Below, in pieces: positions 8,357-19,028 of a DNA stretch of 64,000 nt (its first letter is position 1; each line of letters opens with the position of its first letter). The DNA comes from Geomicrobium sp. JCM 19039 (GTDB lineage Bacteria; Bacillota; Bacilli; Bacillales; Marinococcaceae): NCBI RefSeq assembly GCF_000698145.1, contig NZ_BAXB01000006.1, positions 1 to 64,000 of the forward strand, read 5' to 3'. The position numbers and the translations under genes are program-made. Under the pieces are notes generated by a model. It was given only the letters and a program-made list of their open reading frames with translations, did no database searches and was not told the origin of the DNA.

Positions 8357-9661
8357 CTATCGTACATTCCAAGATTCAAGGTGCTGTTGCCAGCGTGACA
8401 TAAATTCTTGCTCATCTATATCAATTTTCTCATCCGACTCTGCTTGAGCGAATAACTCTGCTTGAGAGTAACACTGACCTCCCTTGCCAATGATTTCAAT
8501 TTTACTAACGTTTTCAATGTGTTTAAGAGGGTCTTCTTTTAATAGCACGAAATCCGCGCGATTCCCACGTTTAATTTCACCAAGATCAGGTCGATTTAAC
8601 ACACGCGCAGGAACGATTGTTGCACTTTTCAATGCTTCATATGGCGACAAACCGGATTGTGTGAGTAACATTAACTCACGGTGCAAACTAGCCCCTGGAT
8701 TTGTAAAGATGATCGCTGGCGTGTCGGTTCCTGCTAAAACCGTCCCGCCCAACCGATGGTAGACTCGTGTTATCGCTTTCGTATAAGTGAAAATCGCTTG
8801 AAAGCGCCACGACGAAACATGAGGAGCTGTTTGTTCCCACACCTGTAATAAACTCGGGCTTAGAAAGCGGTCCGACACCCGATGGTTTGGATAATCAGCT
8901 GCTTGTTTGAACAATCCTATTGTTGGTACAAGAATCGCGTCCCGCGCCAGCAATGGTTGCAAAACACGAGCGATCTCTTCTTCATTTGGTGGCTGCAAAA
9001 ACGGTTCATAAAGATCATCACTTGCATTCATATGCCAGCCAGGGTGAAGCATCTGCATAATCCCTGAGTTATGCTCCAGAAACCGGACGCCTACCTCGAC
9101 CGCCACCTTTGCATCCAGTGAATCCGCCCCTAGCAAATCGGCACTAACATCTAAATGATTTCTTTTAGATTCCTTTATAACTTCTTTTAACATGTCTTCA
9201 GTAATCTTTGAGTAAACCTTTATGAAATCCACACCCGTCTCGACTTGCCTTTTCACTTCTTCTTTCGCCTCTTCGAGATCATCAGTTGATAGTGATCCGT
9301 GACTCGTTTCTCCCCACGACCCTGGAGTGCCATCAATCATACGATCTGCTGTAATTAGACGCGGAACCGCTTCGTGTGCATCCGCTTCTCGAATAGATGA
9401 GAGCAAGAGATGATTGCCAGCAGTATTACGTACCGTCGTAATTCCAGCTGCTAGAAAAAGGGATGCATAATTTGCGCTGATGTGGCAATGGCAGTCCATT
9501 AAGCCCGGAATCATATACAAACCATCACCATTAATGACCTGCTCCCCAACTCGTGATTGGAGTACACCCATTTCTGAAAATAGCCCTGCCTCGATGCGAA
9601 CATCTTGTAACGTATAACTACCTGTAGCTATATCTAAAATTTGACTTCCTTTAATTAACAT
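8357..9661 (-). CDS. Amidohydrolase family protein
   Basis: The 434-residue metal-dependent hydrolase has the HxH motif in MIPGLMDCHCHIS (about residues 50-62), a Lys-containing strand (VDFIKVYSK) that could supply the bridging carboxylated lysine, a central His (FLEHNSG), and the late metal-site Asp in VLAGTDTPAI, followed by the C-terminal beta-sandwich strand GNRADFVLLKEDPLKHI. This pattern resembles the prolidase/imidazolonepropionase branch. Its place next to an MFS exporter and two oligopeptide permeases suggests a role in peptide or amide breakdown, which is inference. Confidence 0.8.
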   Translation of the reverse strand: MLIKGSQILDIATGSYTLQDVRIEAGLFSEMGVLQSRVGEQVINGDGLYMIPGLMDCHCHISANYASLFLAAGITTVRNTAGNHLLLSSIREADAHEAVPRLITADRMIDGTPGSWGETSHGSLSTDDLEEAKEEVKRQVETGVDFIKVYSKITEDMLKEVIKESKRNHLDVSADLLGADSLDAKVAVEVGVRFLEHNSGIMQMLHPGWHMNASDDLYEPFLQPPNEEEIARVLQPLLARDAILVPTIGLFKQAADYPNHRVSDRFLSPSLLQVWEQTAPHVSSWRFQAIFTYTKAITRVYHRLGGTVLAGTDTPAIIFTNPGASLHRELMLLTQSGLSPYEALKSATIVPARVLNRPDLGEIKRGNRADFVLLKEDPLKHIENVSKIEIIGKGGQCYSQAELFAQAESDEKIDIDEQEFMSRWQQHLESWNVR

Positions 9662-9688
9662 AAGGTTCCTACCTTCCTATCCTACCGA

Positions 9689-10908
9689 TTACGCCACTTC
9701 GGATGGCTTCTCTTCGTTTCTTTGCTCGCGAATTTTTCGCCATCCGATGATGACAGCTATAATTGACATACATGCTGCGATTAAGATGACAAATTCACTG
9801 TCTACGACCATGAGGATGAACCCTGCAATAAACACGCCTAGCGGTTGGGCAATGGTCACCCCTGAGGAAAGCATCCCCATCGTACTACCTAACATATTTT
9901 TCGGTGTGCTTTCTTGAATTTCGGTCGTGAAAATAATCGATAACGGGCTGATAACAATCCGAATATGCCGAACAAAAGGATGCTAAAAATGATTTGATCA
10001 ATAAGAAAACCTGCACAAACGACAGCTAAACTAGAAATGATATATAAAGTAATGGATACGTCGAATGTGATCTTTTTCATCCTGAATGTTAAGGCTGCAC
10101 CGATGAGAGTTCCGAGTCCGATCGCAGTGAAACAAACCCCTAAAGCCGCTGACCCGTTAATGCTAATATCCGCGAATAGATACGGCAAAGCTGCATCCAT
10201 AATCATGACGAACGCCATATTCGTGAACACTGCAGACAATACACCGATGACGATCCAATTTTGTTTTTTTATTTGTTGGAATGACTCTTTTAGTGCATTC
10301 AATGTGCCTGAACTCGTTTTTTCGTTTCTCGGGATATGTACTCGTATTTTTAAAATAAAGTAACAACTGATCGAAACAATTGATAAACTAATCGCGAGAA
10401 GTATCGTCACACCAAAACCGGTAACAGCAATCATAATTCCGGCGATACTTGTACCGATCAGACTTGTAACCTGGGATAGTGCTGTGATCACACTGTTTAC
10501 AGACTTCAACTCACCTTCATTGGCAAGGATGGGCGTGAGCGTGCGTTCGAGTGGAGACAATACCGCTGAAGCCATACCCATAATGACGACGAGCGCGACA
10601 TACACCCAGTATCCGGCACCAACCGCTACGACCTCGTTTAAACCAATCACTAAAAAAATACAGAGAGTGATCAAGTGCCAAATACTCGCCCCTAATCCGA
10701 GTGTTATCTTATCAGTGCGATCAATCGCCACGCCACTTAACATCGTAAGCAGTATGCCGGGTATGTATCGAAAAGCCATAAGCGAGCCAAATGCGACTGC
10801 AGACTCGGTAATTGTCGTAAAGTACCAGGCAAACGTGATAAAGATAATACTTGATTGCAAGGATTGCGCGCCAACCGCTACAATGACGAAAGAGACATTA
10901 CGATTCAT
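9689..10908 (-). CDS. MFS transporter (one frameshift)
   Basis: The protein has about 12 predicted membrane helices and the MFS_3/enterobactin-exporter layout, with RYIPGILLTMLSGVAIDRTDK carrying the loop 2-3 motif. The frame breaks at about 9951-9954 after FGIFGLL; the other frame continues ISPLSIIFTTEIQESTPKNM and through two more helices. Adding one base to the TT run restores the sequence. The repaired protein is about 406 residues. The substrate is unknown. It lies 27 bp upstream of the amidohydrolase gene on the same strand, so they are likely cotranscribed. Confidence 0.8.
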
Positions 10909-11004
10909 AACATTATCGATCCACCCTTACTAAATGATCATTTTATTTTAGATAAATAATAATATTAAGAATATTAACCCTCTAGTAAGACTATCCCTTC
11001 TTCG

Positions 11005-11044
11005 AAAAAACGTAGAACAAGCCCGTTTAAAGGCCTGTTCTATT
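11005..11044 (-). terminator. Terminator of the first oligopeptide operon
   Basis: On the minus strand AGAACAGGCC pairs with GGGCTTGTTCT around TTTAAAC, followed by ACGTTTTTT. It starts 16 bp past the stop of the last permease gene. Confidence 0.75.
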
Positions 11045-11059
11045 AAATAAACAGATGGT

Positions 11060-11980
11060 TTATTTCTCCACGACTCTAGGGTCTAGTGCATCTCGCAATC
11101 CATCACCGACGAAGTTAAAACTAAGTACAGTGATGAAGATCATTAACCCTGGAAATAGTGGATACCACCAGGCAGTCTGGAAAATCGTTAAATTTTGTGC
11201 GGATGAAAGCATGTTCCCCCATGTAGCCGTTGGTGGACTAATACCAAGACCTAAGAAGCTCAGTGTTGATTCCGCGATTATAAATGAACCAATAGCTAGT
11301 GTTGCCGAAACAATGAGCGGTCCGATGGCATTCGGCATAATGTGGTTGAAGATGATTCTCCATTTTGGTAAACCAAGCGTTCGAGCAGCAAGAACGTATT
11401 CTCTGCGCTTCAATGATAGAATTTCTCCTCGCATAAGTCGAGCTGTGCCCATCCAACCTAATGAACCAAACACGACGACTAGCCAAAATGGGCTCGGTCT
11501 AAATAAGGCAACGAGGGTGATGAGTAAAAAGATGTTCGGGAATGAAATAAGAACGTCTACAATTCTCATAATAATACTATCAATCAGGCCACCAAAATAA
11601 CCTGCAATTGCTCCTAAGGAAGCCCCAATGATCGTTGAACTTGCCATCGCAGCAAATCCAACGAGCAATGACATTTGACCAGCATACAATAACCGACTAA
11701 ACAAATCTCGCCCCAGTTGATCGGCTCCAAGCCAGTACTCTGCGCTTGGTTCATGTAAACGGGCAATCAATGTTTGATAATTGGGATCATGAGGTGCAAT
11801 CAATGGAGCAAAAACTGCAGCACCTACAATAATTCCTAGCATAATTAAACCAAAAACAGCTAATTTGTTCTGAAAGAATTTGGTTACTATTATCGCTAAC
11901 ATCGAACGGTGTTTGCCTAGCGTCTCCGGATTATTAGGGGTAATTGATTCTTGTTTTCCTGCTTGATTAAATTGATCCAT
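11060..11980 (-). CDS. Oligopeptide ABC transporter permease OppC-type (system 1)
   Basis: This is a 306-residue inner-membrane permease with six predicted helices. The N-terminal OppC_N helix is followed by the family phrase PSAEYWLGADQLGRDLFSRLLYAG, and the EAA loop reads REYVLAARTLGLPKWRIIFNHIMPN, the contact with the ATPases. The tail FNFVGDGLRDALDPR is diagnostic for the DppC/OppC group. It is the last gene of operon oppD-oppF-oppA-oppB-oppC (system 1), 12 bp after OppB. Confidence 0.9.
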   Translation of the reverse strand: MDQFNQAGKQESITPNNPETLGKHRSMLAIIVTKFFQNKLAVFGLIMLGIIVGAAVFAPLIAPHDPNYQTLIARLHEPSAEYWLGADQLGRDLFSRLLYAGQMSLLVGFAAMASSTIIGASLGAIAGYFGGLIDSIIMRIVDVLISFPNIFLLITLVALFRPSPFWLVVVFGSLGWMGTARLMRGEILSLKRREYVLAARTLGLPKWRIIFNHIMPNAIGPLIVSATLAIGSFIIAESTLSFLGLGISPPTATWGNMLSSAQNLTIFQTAWWYPLFPGLMIFITVLSFNFVGDGLRDALDPRVVEK

Positions 11981-11992
11981 AGCTGTTCCTCC

Positions 11993-12940
11993 CTAATACT
12001 CAATACGCGGATCGACAATGGCATATAAAATGTCCGCGATCAGATTTCCGATTACGACAAGGAATGCGGTAAACATCGTCATTGCCATAATCACTGGATA
12101 ATCACGCTGGTTTACACTCGTTAAGAAGAGTTCCCCAATTCCTGGCCAGGAAAAGACGTTTTCAACAACGACAGAACCGCCAATAAACGTAGGCAACATC
12201 AGACCAAAAATTGTAATTAACGGGAGCAACGCATTACGAAGTGCATGCTTAAAAATAACTTTCCCTTCTTTAAATCCTTTTGCTCGTGCTGTCCGAATGT
12301 AATCTTGGTTCTTCACTTCCAACATGCTCGTTCTTGTATAACGGGTAAGCGCAGCTGTGTCTGCTGTTGCTAAAACGAGTGCTGGTAAAAATAAATGATG
12401 CAACCTGTCCCAAAGATTAAAGTCAGCATTTAAGGTTTGAACACCCCCGACAGGGAACCAACCAAACTGAACACTTAAGAACATAATGAGCATCAAACCA
12501 ATCCAAAAGTTCGGTACAGCTACGCCGGCAAAAGAAACGAGCGTAATTGCATAATCGGTTTTTGTATACTGACGAACGGCGGATACGATTCCTATCGGTA
12601 TGGCAATGACAACTGCCAATACTGAGGACGCAAACATGAGAATTAATGTGTTTGGCAACCTCTCTGAGATCATATCAACAACCGGTCGTTTAGAAATGTA
12701 GGAATTTCCTAAATCCCCTGTCACAACCCCACCCATCCAGCGTGCGTATTGGACTGGAAGCGGGTCATTTAACCCTAATGCCTCAATCTGAGCCTCTCTC
12801 GCTTCTGGTGGGATATCCGGGTCAACATCAAGTACCGCTGGATTTCCAGGCGCGAATTGCATCATTGCAAACGTGATGATGGAGATCCCGATTAGCAATG
12901 GAATTGTCATGATGAGTCTTCGAATGATATATGTAGTCAT
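11993..12940 (-). CDS. Oligopeptide ABC transporter permease OppB-type (system 1)
   Basis: The 315-residue permease has the OppB/DppB hallmarks: N-terminal helix MTTYIIRRLIMTIPLLIGIS, the periplasmic segment MQFAPGNPAVLDVDPDIPPEAREA, the EAA loop QDYIRTARAKGFKEGKVIFKHALRN, and the C-terminal NLIADILYAIVDPRIEY. It forms a heterodimeric channel with the OppC-type protein encoded next. The start ATG follows AAAAGGAGA. A stem-loop separates it from the binding-protein gene. Confidence 0.92.
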   Translation of the reverse strand: MTTYIIRRLIMTIPLLIGISIITFAMMQFAPGNPAVLDVDPDIPPEAREAQIEALGLNDPLPVQYARWMGGVVTGDLGNSYISKRPVVDMISERLPNTLILMFASSVLAVVIAIPIGIVSAVRQYTKTDYAITLVSFAGVAVPNFWIGLMLIMFLSVQFGWFPVGGVQTLNADFNLWDRLHHLFLPALVLATADTAALTRYTRTSMLEVKNQDYIRTARAKGFKEGKVIFKHALRNALLPLITIFGLMLPTFIGGSVVVENVFSWPGIGELFLTSVNQRDYPVIMAMTMFTAFLVVIGNLIADILYAIVDPRIEY

Positions 12941-12969
12941 ATTCCAAATCTCCTTTTAAGCGAAAGAGA

Positions 12970-12987
12970 AGAGAGGACGTCCTCTCT
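12970..12987 (-). promoter_or_regulatory. Intercistronic stem-loop after the binding-protein gene
   Basis: AGAGAGGACGTCCTCTCT is a perfect 18-bp palindrome between the binding-protein stop and the OppB start. There is no clean U-tract. Such hairpins often protect the 3' end of binding-protein mRNA so that it exceeds permease mRNA; that role is inferred. Confidence 0.5.
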
Positions 12988-13006
12988 CCCCTTTCCGAAT
13001 GAAGAT

Positions 13007-14706
13007 TTACTCTTCAATCCACCACTCATTTACACGGAATAAACCTGCTCTTGAGTTGTACTGATGATTTTGAATTGTATCACGGTGTACTTGGAACTCA
13101 GTTGGGTAGTACATGAACGTATATGGTTGATCTTCTGCCACTTGAATGGCAGCTTCACGAAGAACATCAATTCGCTCATCAGGATCTACAATACTACGGT
13201 TGTCTCCAGCAAGCTCATCAAATGCATCACTTGCATACGCAACATTATTTTGTCCTTCTTCAATGTTGTCTGAATGGAACAATGCTTCTAGGTTTGGATC
13301 TAAAGCGAGACTCCATGCCCCTGCAATTGCATCAAAATCCCAGTTTGGTGGGTTAATGCGGTCAAGGTAAGCACCAAACTCCATTGTTTCTGTTTCTACA
13401 GCAATACCAATCTCACCAAGCATTTGTTGAACAGCTACAATCCAATCTGTACGAACAAGTGCTTCAGAGTTTGTTAATAAGTTGAATGAGAATTGTTCGC
13501 CGCTGTCATTAACAAGTTGATCTCCTTCAAGCTCCCATCCTTCTTCAGCAAGTAGCTCAAGGGCGCTTCTGGATCATAAGGAATTTCTTCAATCTCATCT
13601 GCATAGATTGGACCTTCAGGACTGTGCGGGAAGTTCGCAATCGTTCCGTGGCCATCCATAATTCCATCGATAACCCCTTGACGGTCAATTGCCATCGTCA
13701 TCGCTGTACGAACATTCGCAGATTCAAACAATTCATTTCTTTGGTTCCAGCCGATATAGTTGTAACCAAATTGTGGAGCTTCTGTTAATGTGAATCCGTC
13801 TACAGATTCAGCTGTTACTACATCTTGAGGTGCAACATTCATTACATCAATTTCATTTGCTTGAAGCATAGCAAGTTGTGCATCCGTATCACCGATACGT
13901 TTTGTAATATTTTGGATGTAAGGACCATCTTGGTGATAATCATCACGTGCTTCGTAGTTAATGTACTGACCAGACGTCCAATCTGTCATTTCGTAAGGAC
14001 CTGCACCAACAACAGCGTCAGTTGTGCTAGCTTCGTGCTCTTCAATTGCTGAATAGCTGTCAGCGTCACCAAGGATGTGTTCTGGAACAATTGCAACACC
14101 AAGGCCTACAGTAAGCGCTGCATCTGGCTCATTAAGCGTCAATGTAACTTCAAACTCATCTGTTGCTTCTACTGAGTCTACGCGCTCAAACGTCGTAATT
14201 GCAGGACCAGCATAGTCTTCCATGAGGTAAATACCAATCGTAAACGCAACGTCTTCAGCAGTTAATTGCTCGCCGTCACTGAAATATACGTCATCGCGAA
14301 TTTCTACAACGTACTCCATTCCATCTTCAGAAATCTCAGGCAAGTCTACAGCAACGTCTGGCTCAACTTCATACGCATCACTTTGTTGACGATAAAGTTG
14401 CGCATGAACAAGGTCATGGGCATCACGTGAAGCTGTATCTGATACAGTTGCAGGCGTTAACCCGTTTGGCTCTGCATCCGTACCAACGATTAATTCGCCG
14501 CCTTCAACCGGATCGCCTGTTGCTGCTGTATCATCGTCGCCATCTTCATCATCTGTATCATCGTCTGTTTCTTCTGTATCTGGCTCGTCATCGCCACCTG
14601 CATCGCCGTCTGTTTCTGTTTCGTCAGCGCCGCCGCCACATGCAGCAAGCAATAGACCTAATGCAAAAATCATTGCTAGAAGTAACCAATGTGCTTTTTT
14701 ACCCAC
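13007..14706 (-). CDS. Oligopeptide-binding lipoprotein (system 1, one frameshift)
   Basis: This is the extracellular solute-binding protein (SBP_bac_5 family) of system 1. A lipoprotein signal ends in lipobox LLAAC (Cys23). Residues 24-68 are an Asp/Glu/Thr/Gly linker with almost no hydrophobic residues. The binding domain follows, with the family phrases VYFSDGEQLTAEDVAFTIG and NVRTAMTMAIDRQGVIDGI. The frame breaks at about 13562 after YDPEAP; one added C gives LELLAEEGWELEGDQ and on to FRVNEWWIEE. The repaired length is about 566 residues, normal for the family. Confidence 0.88.
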
Positions 14707-14797
14707 TTATAAATCCCCCTTTAATAAATGTAAAGATAATTGATTTGAACCTTCCGACAATTGTTTAGCATCCCTCCCTGTACAGGGTAATCTGTTC

Positions 14798-15819
14798 TTA
14801 CTCGTGTAAGTGACAAGCGACGTAATGCTTCGGTCTAATTTCTTTCATTTCCGGCTTCACTTCTCGACAATGGTCCATCACATACGGACATCTTGTATGG
14901 AACACACACCCACTCGGTGGATTTGCAGGACTCGGGATATCCCTTTTAGAATGATTCTCTCCCGCGTTTGTTCACGAGGGTGAGAACGAGGAACCGCAGA
15001 CAATAGCGCTTGTGTATACGGGTGTAGGGGTTCATTGTACAAATCATTCTTTTCAGCAACTTCAGCCATATTGCCAAGATACATGACTCCAATCCGGTCA
15101 GAGAAGTGTTTCACAACACTTAAATCATGAGCAATAAATAAGTACGTAAGGTCAAACTCATCTTGAAGATCATTAAGTAAGTTGAGTACTTGGGATTGGA
15201 TCGAAACATCTAATGCCGATACGGGTTCGTCTCCAACGATAAGTTTTGGATTAAGGATAAGTGCTCTAGCAATCCCAATACGTTGACGTTGTCCGCCGGA
15301 AAATTCATGGGGATAACGATTAATGAATGAAGGGTTTAACCCCACTCGCTCCATGATTGACTGAGCAAATTCACGTCGTGCTTTCGTATTCGATTGAATG
15401 CCGTGCACCTTCATCGGTTCAATAAGCGTCGCCCCTACGGTTTTACGGGGGTTAAGTGATGAAAATGGGTCTTGAAAAACCATCTGCATATCTCGTCGTA
15501 ACGAGAAAAGATTACGCTCTTTGCTCTTTGTGATATCGTGCCCGTCAAACATAATCGTGCCGTCTGTCGGCTCATACAATCTTGTGATCGTACGCCCTGC
15601 CGTCGATTTCCCACAGCCAGACTCTCCAACGAGTCCAAACGATTCACCTTTACGGATATAGAAATTAATTCCATCAACCGCTTTGATTTGCCCTTTTGTT
15701 CTTTGGAGCACTCCTGCTTTAACTGGAAAGTGTTTTTTCAGATTTTTAATTTCTAAAATCTTATCATCATTCTGATTTATATTCGTTGATGGATCATGAG
15801 CTACGTTCGTGTTCGCCAT
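14798..15819 (-). CDS. Oligopeptide transporter ATPase OppF-type (system 1, one frameshift)
   Basis: This is a cytoplasmic ABC ATPase with Walker [17 protein letters not shown]-loop [11 protein letters not shown], signature [15 protein letters not shown], Walker [15 protein letters not shown] and switch His IAHDLSVV. The apparent stop at 14878 is an artefact: at 14941-14943 a GGG run is one base short, and the corrected frame reads [22 protein letters not shown] and ends ACHLHE at 14798, giving the cysteine-rich oligopeptide_C tail. That tail is diagnostic of OppD/OppF. Its start overlaps the end of the OppD-type gene by 26 bp. Confidence 0.9.
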
Positions 15820-16807
15820 CGTTTACGACCCCTTCCTCATGTAGAAAACAGCGCACTTTATGTCCGGATTCTTTTTCTAGTAATGTTGGCTGCTCTTTTG
15901 TACATACTTCCATCGCATACGGGCAACGCGTCACGAAACGGCATCCGACAGGGAAGTTATCAGGTGTCGGCACGGCACCTGGAATCGATTGCAAGCGATC
16001 TTGTTCTTCATCAAGCTTCGGCATCGAGTTTAATAATCCTTCTGTGTACGGGTGTAACGGTTTATCAAATAAATCTTCTATAGCAGCCTCTTCAACAACT
16101 TGGCCAGCATACATAACGACGACTCGTTGAGCAAGCTCTGCTACAACGCCAAGATCATGTGTAATCAGAATAATCGAAGAATCATACTCATTCGATAAGT
16201 TCCTCATTAAATCGAGAATTTGTGCTTGTACCGTTACATCAAGTGCCGTTGTTGGTTCATCGGCAATGAGCAACTTCGGATTATTACTTAGCGCAATCGC
16301 GATCATCACCCGCTGCCTCATCCCACCTGACAACTGGTGCGGATACTCTCCCATGATTTCTTTCGCTCTTGAGAAACCGACGCGCTCTAGCATTTCGATT
16401 CCCTTCTGATGAGCTTCACGCTTAGACAGTGGCTGGTGATACATGAGTTGTTCCCGAATCTGTTCTCCAACAGTATATACAGGATTTAGCGATGTCATTG
16501 GTTCTTGGAAAATCATCGAAATGTCATTTCCGCGCACCGTATACATCGCCTTCTCTGGCTTTTTAAGTAAATCTTCTCCGTTAAAGATGATTTCACCGTT
16601 CGTAATCTTCCCATTTGGTGCAGGGACGAGCTGCATAATTGAAAGAGAAGTCATACTCTTTCCCGATCCTGATTCACCAACAATCGCTAGTGTCTCCCCT
16701 TGTTTTACGTTGAAGCTGACACGATCGACGACGGTTAATTCTTGCTTTCTGCTGTAAAATGATGTGGTTACTTCTTTAAGTTCAATAACATTCTGCTGTT
16801 GATCCAT
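15794..16807 (-). CDS. Oligopeptide transporter ATPase OppD-type (system 1)
   Basis: This is the 337-residue ABC ATPase partner of the OppF-type protein. It has Walker [16 protein letters not shown]-loop [16 protein letters not shown], signature [15 protein letters not shown], Walker [15 protein letters not shown] and [11 protein letters not shown], ending in the cysteine-containing CRFVTRCPYAMEVC tail. The start MDQQQNVIELKEV follows GAGGTG; a 29-codon upstream extension lacks a ribosome site. It is the first gene of operon 1, about 130 nt from the promoter. Confidence 0.92.
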   Translation of the reverse strand: MDQQQNVIELKEVTTSFYSRKQELTVVDRVSFNVKQGETLAIVGESGSGKSMTSLSIMQLVPAPNGKITNGEIIFNGEDLLKKPEKAMYTVRGNDISMIFQEPMTSLNPVYTVGEQIREQLMYHQPLSKREAHQKGIEMLERVGFSRAKEIMGEYPHQLSGGMRQRVMIAIALSNNPKLLIADEPTTALDVTVQAQILDLMRNLSNEYDSSIILITHDLGVVAELAQRVVVMYAGQVVEEAAIEDLFDKPLHPYTEGLLNSMPKLDEEQDRLQSIPGAVPTPDNFPVGCRFVTRCPYAMEVCTKEQPTLLEKESGHKVRCFLHEEGVVNDGEHERSS

Positions 16808-16943
16808 AGATGATTGCACCTCATCTCTTTCATCCCTGTATATTTCTATTTGATTGAATTGATAAACAATTCTAACTAGCGTTTGCCTGCTCATATGTAA
16901 AAAAGTACTATGACAGAATATTTATTACAAGAAACTAAAGATC

Positions 16944-16973
16944 ATTATAAGCGCAATTCTATGAGCGATGCAA
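16944..16973 (-). promoter_or_regulatory. Promoter of oligopeptide operon 1
   Basis: On the minus strand TTGCAT (16968-16973) and TATAAT (16944-16949) are separated by 18 bp. The start would be near 16938, giving a leader of about 130 nt before the OppD-type gene. Operon 2 has a similar TTGCAA/TATAAT promoter. Confidence 0.65.
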
Positions 16974-17033
16974 TAATTTCTTTAAATTTTTTTAATTTTT
17001 TTGTGATATAAATGTCATACTTCGTAATAAAAC

Positions 17034-17483
17034 TTAACTGTCAATGTAAGAAAACGTATCCTTATATTGCTTTAGTTCAACATTTACATCGACGCTAATA
17101 ATTCCTTCGATTTCTGATAATTCCCGATTTACAAATCCAATAAGTTCATCGTTGTTTCGGAAGTAAGCTTGAATGATCAAGTCATGCTTTCCGGAGAACG
17201 CCCCAATAAAACGAACAGCCCCATGCCCCTGAAGCCGACAAGCAATCGAATCTTGTTTACCGAGCCGTGTTTCCAAACCAATAATGGCTTGCACGTGCAG
17301 TCCTATCTTATTTGGATTTGTATGAATAATGAATTCAAACACTTCTTCTTTGAGCATTTTGTTTACCCTGGAACGGATGGTTCCTTCACTTACTTCAAGA
17401 CCTCTCGCAATCTCACTATACGATTGTTTTCCATTTTCTTGAAGATGCGCCAAGATCTTAAAGTCCATTTGATCTAGTTCCAT
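17034..17483 (-). CDS. Lrp/AsnC family regulator 1
   Basis: The 149-residue protein begins with the AsnC helix-turn-helix (LDQMDFKILAHLQENGKQSY and EIARGLEVSEGTIRSRVNKM) and continues with the RAM effector-binding domain (FSGKHDLIIQAYFRNNDEL, EGIISVDVNVELKQYK). Such proteins form octamers and sense amino acids or derivatives. It lies just upstream of oligopeptide operon 1, on the same strand but with a promoter between, so it is a candidate regulator of that operon. Confidence 0.88.
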   Translation of the reverse strand: MELDQMDFKILAHLQENGKQSYSEIARGLEVSEGTIRSRVNKMLKEEVFEFIIHTNPNKIGLHVQAIIGLETRLGKQDSIACRLQGHGAVRFIGAFSGKHDLIIQAYFRNNDELIGFVNRELSEIEGIISVDVNVELKQYKDTFSYIDS

Positions 17484-17626
17484 AGCTTCACCACTTCTTT
17501 TTCCATGTATATAGTTTGAATATTCGGCTTAAAAAGCAAAAAATGAACTTCTTTTTTACTGATTTCGTAGAATATTTTAGACTTATTATACTTTTTGCTT
17601 GTCTGAAGTGCAATGCTTTTCTACAC

Positions 17627-17659
17627 AAAAAAAGATTATTGCTCATGGAGTCAATAATC
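17627..17659 (-). terminator. Terminator of oligopeptide operon 2
   Basis: On the minus strand GATTATTG pairs with CAATAATC around a 10-nt loop, followed by TTTTTTT. The stem begins at the stop codon of Lrp regulator 2 and therefore closes the long operon that begins at OppD of system 2. Confidence 0.85.
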
Positions 17660-18128
17660 ACGACATCAGGCTTTTACGTATGATTCGATTTTTAGACGAC
17701 TCATATGTTTTTAATTCGATATTCATCGTCACTCCTAGTATGCCATCCATTGCTGCCAAATGGTCATTCATAAAAGCGGTCAATGCTTTCTTATCTTTAA
17801 AGCGAGCCCTCATCAGTAGATTAAAATCACCAGAATAGGCACTGATGAAATGCACTTGCTCACAATCCATAAGTTCGCGGGCAATCGTATCTTGTTTTCC
17901 TGCTACGGTCGTAAGCCAGATGAGAACGTGTACTGTCCCCAAACGACTCGGGTCTACGGAGATAAGAAACTGGAATACCCCTTCTCGAAGCATGGCATTC
18001 ACTCGGTGCTTAACCACTCGTTCACTTAGCATCAACTCGCTAGCGATCTTTCTATATGATTTCCTTCCATTTCGTTGCAGTTCATCTAGTATTGAAAAAT
18101 CAATTTCGTCAAGATACACCGTCCTCAC
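17658..18128 (-). CDS. Lrp/AsnC family regulator 2
   Basis: The 156-residue regulator has helix-turn-helix IDFSILDELQRNGRKSYRKIA and ELMLSERVVKHRVNAML and a RAM domain (YSGDFNLLMRARFKDKKALT, ILGVTMNIELKTYESS). It is similar in layout to regulator 1, 174 bp downstream. It is only 13 bp after a permease gene and directly followed by a strong terminator, so it is the last gene of the eight-gene operon 2 and may give product-linked feedback on it. Confidence 0.88.
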   Translation of the reverse strand: MRTVYLDEIDFSILDELQRNGRKSYRKIASELMLSERVVKHRVNAMLREGVFQFLISVDPSRLGTVHVLIWLTTVAGKQDTIARELMDCEQVHFISAYSGDFNLLMRARFKDKKALTAFMNDHLAAMDGILGVTMNIELKTYESSKNRIIRKSLMS

Positions 18129-18140
18129 CTTCTTTCATAA

Positions 18141-19028
18141 TCAACTCGTCGTTTGCTGCATGGTCTTTAAAGCATTACCGATTGAGAAAAAGATTAATGA
18201 AGTAACAGCAATGGCTAACGATGGCCAAAAAATGACCCACATTTCATTAGGAATATGTGTACGAGCGTTTGAAAGCAGTGTTGGCCACGTTTCAAATGCA
18301 TTGATCGCGATTGGCTCACCTAAGTCATTAACAGCGAACGTCATTGATATGAACATCGCGAAAAACCCAAGTTGTCCGAGTAACATCATCATTTTACTAA
18401 TATCTAAGCAGAACAACACGATAAGTGGACCTCGAATATGACGCCAATAATATTTTCGCCAAACTGTCCAACGGCTGCTGCCAATCATTGCAGGTGCCTC
18501 CATAAAGGATTTCTGACGAACTTGATGAAAGCTCTCTTGAACTGTAACTGCTGTCCTGCCAAGTTCAAATAGTACAATTCCAATAAACACAAGAAACATT
18601 CGGTATTCAGAGGAAATGACAAACGGAATGGTCATAAAAAAAATCATTCCAATGAGTAACGGCATAAACGAGAACAATTGATTAAGAAGATGGATTCCTT
18701 GATGAAAGATGCCCTTTTGTTTCCTTCCGAAGTAAGCGAGCGGTACGGCAAGAACAAACCGAATAGCGACAATCATCAACACGAGTAATAACGTTCCTTG
18801 ACCCGCACTCATCAGTTGTCCGAATAAATCATTACCCGCAGCGTCCGACCCGAGTAAAAAATCTTCGCCTGGAGGGAACGGAGCCGTTCTAATCGAGCCA
18901 TCATTCATTATCATCACCCCATCTTGGTCTTCTGGCGATGAATAGATGAGGGGACCGACAAATAAAAAAGCAACGAGCATCACAAGGGCAGACACTGAAA
19001 TGGTCAGTGAGGCAGGAAGGTTCTTCAC
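18141..19028 (-). CDS. Divergent OppC-like ABC permease (third set)
   Basis: The 295-residue membrane protein has about six predicted helices and a recognisable OppC ectodomain phrase (FLLGSDAAGNDLFGQLMSAGQGTLL). Its EAA loop is atypical: KSFMEAPAMIGSSRWTVWRKYYWRHIRG replaces the usual AARALG...HILPN pattern. There is no OppC C-terminal DPR motif. It overlaps the partner permease gene by ATGA. No separate binding protein or ATPase belongs to this pair, so it may use those of system 2. Confidence 0.8.
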   Translation of the reverse strand: MKNLPASLTISVSALVMLVAFLFVGPLIYSSPEDQDGVMIMNDGSIRTAPFPPGEDFLLGSDAAGNDLFGQLMSAGQGTLLLVLMIVAIRFVLAVPLAYFGRKQKGIFHQGIHLLNQLFSFMPLLIGMIFFMTIPFVISSEYRMFLVFIGIVLFELGRTAVTVQESFHQVRQKSFMEAPAMIGSSRWTVWRKYYWRHIRGPLIVLFCLDISKMMMLLGQLGFFAMFISMTFAVNDLGEPIAINAFETWPTLLSNARTHIPNEMWVIFWPSLAIAVTSLIFFSIGNALKTMQQTTS